Source of the DNA: JAIVJG01 sp964236735 | GTDB lineage: Bacteria > Acidobacteriota > Blastocatellia > Pyrinomonadales > Pyrinomonadaceae | DNA length: 64,000 nucleotides | Direction: 5' to 3' | Assembly: GCA_964236735.1 (NCBI GenBank) | Contig: CAXSFM010000004.1 | Span: 186,001 to 250,000 of the forward strand | In this document: positions 60,229 to 64,000 of the stretch, piece after piece | How the letters are laid out: the number at the start of each line of letters is the position of its first letter | Position numbering within the stretch: the stretch's first letter is position 1 | Notes under the pieces: model-generated | Told to the model about the DNA's origin: nothing | Seen by the model: only the letters and a program-made list of their open reading frames with translations | Databases searched by the model: none | Made by a program: the position numbers and the translations under genes

Positions 60229-60996
60229 ATGCTGGCGAAAAGAATTATTCCCTGTCTCGACGTTGATCGCGGGCGCGTGGTCAAAGGGATGCGTTTTCTT
60301 TCTCTCGTTGATGCGGGCGACCCGGTGGAGCAGGGGCAGCGTTACGACCTCGAAGGCGCAGACGAGTTAACCTTTCTCGACATCACGGCCTCATCCGATA
60401 AACGCGCCATCGTAGCCGATCTCGTGCGGCGTGTGGCGGATCAAGTTTTCATTCCGCTCACGGTCGGCGGCGGCCTCAACTCTATCGAGGATGTGCGCGC
60501 GATCCTGCGTGCGGGTGCGGACAAAGTCTCGCTTAACACAGCGGCGGTCGAACAGTCTGAGCTAATCACAGAAGCGGCATCTGTCTTCGGCAGCCAGTGC
60601 ATGATCGTCGCCATTGACGCGCGCCGGCGTAATCCACACGATGCGAGCGAGGGTTGGGACGTTTACACGCACGGCGGAAGAACAAGCATCGGATGGGACG
60701 CAATTGAATGGGCCGCGCGCGCGGAGAAATTGGGTGCAGGCGAGATACTTCTGACCAGCATGGATAGAGACGGGATGCGCGATGGTTACGACTTGGAATT
60801 GACGCGCGCCGTCTCGGATGCGGTTCGCATTCCCGTCATCGCGTCAGGCGGCGCGGGGACGCTCGAACACTTCTATGAAGCATTCACGAAGGGCGGCGCG
60901 AGCGCGGTGCTCGCTGCGTCCCTGTTCCATTTCGGCCAGTACAAAATCGGGGACGTGAAAAATTATTTGCGCGAGAGGGGAGTCGTCGTGAGATGA
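60229..60996 (+). CDS. hisF: Imidazole glycerol phosphate synthase, cyclase subunit
   Basis: A 255-residue TIM-barrel cyclase. MLAKRIIPCLDVDRGRVVKG holds the catalytic Asp11-type residue; the second Asp is in TSMDRDGMRDGYD. Other HisF marks are PLTVGGGL and IASGGAGTLEHF. The sequence is HisF and not HisA: the CLDV start and the SxDRDG motif decide. ATG 60229 is the correct start; the frame is open back into hisH. Confidence 0.96.
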   Translation: MLAKRIIPCLDVDRGRVVKGMRFLSLVDAGDPVEQGQRYDLEGADELTFLDITASSDKRAIVADLVRRVADQVFIPLTVGGGLNSIEDVRAILRAGADKVSLNTAAVEQSELITEAASVFGSQCMIVAIDARRRNPHDASEGWDVYTHGGRTSIGWDAIEWAARAEKLGAGEILLTSMDRDGMRDGYDLELTRAVSDAVRIPVIASGGAGTLEHFYEAFTKGGASAVLAASLFHFGQYKIGDVKNYLRERGVVVR

Positions 60997-61667
60997 ATCT
61001 CAATTTAGAAGCGGTCAAGTTTGACGAGCGCGGACTCGTGCCCGCCATCGTGCAGGACGCGAAGACGCGCGAAGTGCTCACGCTGGCCTACATGAATATG
61101 GAGAGCCTGCGGCGGACGCTGGCTGAGGGCGAGACGTGGTTCTGGTCGCGCTCGCGCCAAAAGCTCTGGCACAAGGGCGAAACTTCGGGCAACACACAGC
61201 ACGTCGTTGACGTTCGTCTCGATTGCGATGCGGATGCGCTCGTCGTCCTTGTCGAGCCATCCGGCCCTGCATGTCACACCGGCGCACGCTCTTGCTTTGT
61301 TAATGATGAAGACACAGCGCGTCGTATAGATATTGAAGCGAGCGAAGAATTAGAAGCGAGTACGGACGGCATCGGAGTCGTGCTTGAAAATCTCTATGCT
61401 ATCGTGTCGAGCAGACGACGCGAGATGCCGGAAGGGTCATACACGACCTACTTGTTTGAAAAAGGGCTGGACAAGATTTTGAAAAAGGTCGGCGAAGAGT
61501 CTGCGGAGACAATCATCGCGGCGAAGAATGATGAAGCTGAACCACTGACGGCGGAGTTGGCTGATTTGATTTATCACCTGACCGTGTTAATGGTGGAAAA
61601 GAATCTCACGCTTGATGCCGTCAGCCTTGAACTCGCCGGACGTGCAGGGAAGCGAGCCAAGTCATGA
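60993..61667 (+). CDS. hisI: Bifunctional phosphoribosyl-AMP cyclohydrolase/phosphoribosyl-ATP pyrophosphatase
   Basis: A 224-residue fusion enzyme for steps two and three of histidine synthesis. The N-terminal cyclohydrolase domain (about 1-110) has GETWFWSRSRQKLWHKGETSGN and the metal-binding DVRLDCDADALVV and CHTGARSCF. The C-terminal pyrophosphatase domain (about 125-220) has GSYTTYLFEKGLDKILKKVGEESAETIIAAKN. Its start overlaps the hisF stop by four bases, and the next gene overlaps its own stop. Confidence 0.96.
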   Translation: MNLNLEAVKFDERGLVPAIVQDAKTREVLTLAYMNMESLRRTLAEGETWFWSRSRQKLWHKGETSGNTQHVVDVRLDCDADALVVLVEPSGPACHTGARSCFVNDEDTARRIDIEASEELEASTDGIGVVLENLYAIVSSRRREMPEGSYTTYLFEKGLDKILKKVGEESAETIIAAKNDEAEPLTAELADLIYHLTVLMVEKNLTLDAVSLELAGRAGKRAKS

Positions 61668-62446
61668 AACCTGAGACGGACGAACTGCAAACGCTGCTCG
61701 ACTTTAGTGTTGAACTGGCGAGAGAAGCGGGTGAAATCACACTTCGCTATTTCCGTAAAAAAGTAGGGACGTATCTCAAAGCCAACAAGACCTTTGTCAC
61801 CGATGCCGATCTGGAAGCGGAAAAGTTTCTGCGTCATGCCATCGCCGAGCGTTTCCCGGAAGATGCCATCCTCGGCGAAGAAGAAGGCGAGCGTGATGGC
61901 TCGTCCGGCAGGCGTTGGATTCTCGACCCGATTGACGGCACATACTCGTTCGTCCACGGCGTGCCGCTTTACGGCGTACTCTTGGGTCTTGAGATTGAGG
62001 GTGAACCGATGATCGGCGTTATCAACCTCCCCGCGCTCGACGAAATTATCTACGCGGCGCGCGGACTCGGTTGTTACTGGAATGGAGCGACCGCGCGCGT
62101 CTCGCAGACACCTTCGCTGGGCGAGGCCTTAATACTGTGTACGGATTTCGGAACCTGCGAGCAACATGGGTTCAAGCGTGCTGCCGAAGAGCTTCAACGG
62201 CGCGCGGCCTCAAGACGAACGTGGGGAGATTGCTACGGGTATGCGCTGGTGGCGACGGGTAGGGCGGACGTGATGTTTGACCCAATCGTCTCTGTCTGGG
62301 ACTGTGCCGCACTGTTGCCAATCATCGAAGAAGCGGGCGGAACCTTTACCGATTGGGCGGGCAAGCGAACAATCCATTCAGGAAATGCAATTGCGACAAA
62401 CGGGGTGCTTCTGGACGAAGTGATGTCTATCATCCTTGAAAAATAG
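61664..62446 (+). CDS. hisN: Inositol monophosphatase family protein, probable histidinol-phosphatase
   Basis: A 260-residue magnesium-dependent phosphatase of the IMPase superfamily. The metal-site motifs are ILGEEEGE (E68/E69 region), WILDPIDGTYSFVHGVP and, near the C-terminus, WDCAALLPIIEEAGG. Its ATG overlaps the hisIE stop, and the operon has no other histidinol-phosphate phosphatase, so a HisN role is likely. Inositol phosphatase or nucleotide phosphatase activity remains possible. Confidence 0.85.
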   Translation: MKPETDELQTLLDFSVELAREAGEITLRYFRKKVGTYLKANKTFVTDADLEAEKFLRHAIAERFPEDAILGEEEGERDGSSGRRWILDPIDGTYSFVHGVPLYGVLLGLEIEGEPMIGVINLPALDEIIYAARGLGCYWNGATARVSQTPSLGEALILCTDFGTCEQHGFKRAAEELQRRAASRRTWGDCYGYALVATGRADVMFDPIVSVWDCAALLPIIEEAGGTFTDWAGKRTIHSGNAIATNGVLLDEVMSIILEK

Positions 62447-62629
62447 CCGGAATTTGTACCTCCAGCTTGCATAACGGGTCAAAAACTAAAGAAGGTTAAA
62501 GATGCTTCCACGATTCGGGTCATTATGTCGCCCTCATGTTGGGAAGCCATAGGATGAGACCGTTTGACTCGAATCCATTCCTCGTGTAAGCTCACGCCTC
62601 AATCGCAGTATCTCGTTTAGTCCAACTAT

Positions 62630-62660
62630 TTGTTTATTTAGAGTTAGATTCCGTATAACG
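62630..62660 (+). promoter_or_regulatory. Candidate promoter of the radical SAM gene
   Basis: TTGTTT (62630-62635) and TATAAC (62654-62659) are 18 bp apart. It lies within the 348-bp gap between hisN and the radical SAM gene, about 130 bp upstream of its ATG. The rest of the gap shows no gene. Confidence 0.4.
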
Positions 62661-62794
62661 GCACGGTCATTGCTAGACGAACTCCAGATAGACTTCCTTG
62701 TCGGGTCGTCTCTTCATCAACAAACTTTAAGTAAGGCAGTGATTCAGACGGACTCGACATTAAATCAATTAAATTCTTCAACGAAGGAACGCGC

Positions 62795-64000
62795 ATGAAA
62801 CCAATCAAACACGCCGAAAAAGGTCTCACAGCAATGGCTGGCGGCCTATTCAATACCATCCAGTTTTTTAATAAATACAGGCCGAACGAGTCATTCATCC
62901 CCAAATGGTCTGATAAGCCGCTGCTCAAATCATGGCAGAAATCCAAGCCGCCGCTCGGTTTTCCCCGCACGACCGACAGCCTCTGTCCCAAGTGCGTGAT
63001 TGAAGCGCGCCAGAAGATTCTCAGCCAGGAAGTTATTGATCCGTCAATTCTGGTGAACGAGAAGGTCGGCGAGATCAAGGCCACCATCATCGAGCGCAAC
63101 GGTGAAATCTGGATGATTAAGGATTGCCCGATTCACGGCCATTTTGAAGACATCATGGCGATTGACTCGGCGTTTCTCAAGCACATCGAGACGATGTTTC
63201 CGGGTCGAGACATTCAGGCGCACAACGACGAGAAGCTGCACAATCATGGTTCTTCGACTATCAAGTACGGGCGCGGCTCGGTCTTGACGATTGATCTAAC
63301 GAATCGCTGCAACATGATGTGCGACCCGTGCTTTATGGACGCCAATCAAGTCGGATTCGTCCACGAGTTGAGCATGGATGAGATTAAAGACATCCTCGAC
63401 AAGGCCATCTCCATCAAGCCGCGCCGACAGATGTCCGTTCAATTCTCCGGCGGCGAGCCGACGATCTCGCCTTACTTCCTTGAATCCATCCGCTATTCGC
63501 GTAAAGTTGGTTATAACTCCGTGCAGTGCGCGACGAACGGCATCGAGTTCGCGAAGAGTAAAGAGTTTTGCAAAGAATCCGCCGAAGCCGGTTTGCGTTA
63601 CGCTTATCTGCAATTCGACGGCGTCGGCAACGATGCGAACAGCCACCGGCAGGTCGGCAATTTGTTCGACGTGAAATTGCGCGCGATTGATAACCTCCAC
63701 GAAGCGGGCGTCGAAATCGTGCTCGTCATCACCATCGTCAATAACATCAACAACGATCAGGTCGGCTCCGTCATCCGCTTCGCATTGGAGAATCCGAAGA
63801 AGATCGCTTTCCTCTCGTTCCAACCCGTCTCGTTCACCGGTCGCGACGAAGAGATCACGGACGAGCGACGTATGCAGCAGCGTTACACGTTGTCTCATCT
63901 CGCGCAGGATGTGAAGAAACAGGTCGGCATCACCGAGCCGACGCGCGACTGGTTCCCGCTTTCGCTGATGGGCGCGTTCGCGGATTTCGCAGACCTCGCG
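62795..64000 (+). CDS. Radical SAM protein resembling tetraether lipid synthase (Tes), partial
   Basis: The frame is open from ATG 62795 to the window end (402 codons). The N-terminal region has C64-P-K-C67 and D-C111-P-I-H-G, a Cys pattern seen before the core in the Tes/MJ0619 family. The radical SAM site is C172-x3-C176-x2-C179 in TNRCNMMCDPCF, with SGGEPT (218-223) for SAM binding. Tes joins lipid tails into membrane-spanning lipids in archaea, and Acidobacteriota make such lipids (iso-diabolic acid types). GAAGGAA precedes the ATG. The C-terminus is unseen, and other radical SAM functions remain possible. Confidence 0.75.
   Translation, partial: MKPIKHAEKGLTAMAGGLFNTIQFFNKYRPNESFIPKWSDKPLLKSWQKSKPPLGFPRTTDSLCPKCVIEARQKILSQEVIDPSILVNEKVGEIKATIIERNGEIWMIKDCPIHGHFEDIMAIDSAFLKHIETMFPGRDIQAHNDEKLHNHGSSTIKYGRGSVLTIDLTNRCNMMCDPCFMDANQVGFVHELSMDEIKDILDKAISIKPRRQMSVQFSGGEPTISPYFLESIRYSRKVGYNSVQCATNGIEFAKSKEFCKESAEAGLRYAYLQFDGVGNDANSHRQVGNLFDVKLRAIDNLHEAGVEIVLVITIVNNINNDQVGSVIRFALENPKKIAFLSFQPVSFTGRDEEITDERRMQQRYTLSHLAQDVKKQVGITEPTRDWFPLSLMGAFADFADLA

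Noticed and set aside
60229..60996. hisA at this place in the operon
   Set aside because: The sequence starts with RIIPCLDVDRGRVVKG and has TSMDRDG, which are HisF motifs; no second barrel gene is present.
62644..63099. 151-codon frame on the minus strand after hisN
   Set aside because: It overlaps the start of the radical SAM gene, whose plus-strand frame has recognisable motifs; the minus frame has none.

Overview
The window looks like chromosome of an Acidobacteriota bacterium, most likely class Blastocatellia. This rests on a VWFA protein of the kind first described in Acidobacteria (12806-14776), a 1191-residue Oar-like TonB-dependent receptor with an N-terminal carboxypeptidase-regulatory fold (21372-24947), an ExbB-ExbD-ExbD-TPR cluster, and G+C-rich coding sequence with many GTG and TTG starts. 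The species assignment is inference. I see no insertion sequence, prophage, integrase or CRISPR array; this is mostly core chromosome.

Layout. 1-9.3 kb: end of secD, secF, a TonB/ExbB/ExbD/ExbD/TPR energy-transduction cluster, a RelA/SpoT enzyme, ridA and rpmB. 9.5-14.8 kb: a lipoprotein PPIase, an ABC-F protein and a VWA-TonB fusion. 15-21.3 kb: tRNA-Val, then on the minus strand the phosphate operon pstS-pstC-pstA-pstB-phoU-phoB with a lone winged-helix gene upstream. 21.4-26.1 kb: the large TonB-dependent receptor and a secreted HExxH protein. 26.4-30.4 kb: a SixA-like phosphatase, two tandem thymidylate-kinase-like genes and a Ppx/GppA phosphatase. 30.8-38.9 kb: a translation block (thrS-infC-rpmI-rplT-pheS-pheT) followed by zapB-like, zapA and a probable 6S RNA. 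39-51 kb: a thioesterase, a metallopeptidase, and acyl-CoA catabolism genes (acyl-CoA carboxylase beta, AtuA parts, two enoyl-CoA hydratases and a two-subunit B12 mutase whose residues point to isobutyryl-CoA mutase). 51.4-54.5 kb: FtsL/FtsB-like, phosphohexomutase and BON-LysM genes. 54.5-62.4 kb: a histidine operon hisZGDCBHF-IE-N without hisA, preceded by a complete attenuator. 62.8 kb to the end: a partial radical SAM protein resembling tetraether-lipid synthase.

The strongest signals outside the genes are four. (1) A classical transcription attenuator before hisZ has a 33-residue leader peptide with eight His, a 16-bp antiterminator and an overlapping terminator. (2) A family of intercistronic hairpins built of 7-bp tandem units sits inside operons and often overlaps the upstream stop codon; arm sequences differ between loci while pairing is kept. 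(3) Two arrays of four hexamers spaced exactly 11 bp apart lie upstream of pstS and of the TonB-dependent receptor. They look like Pho boxes and tie the receptor to phosphate starvation. (4) infC most likely starts at ATT behind a strong ribosome binding site, giving a protein 26 residues longer than the first GTG would.
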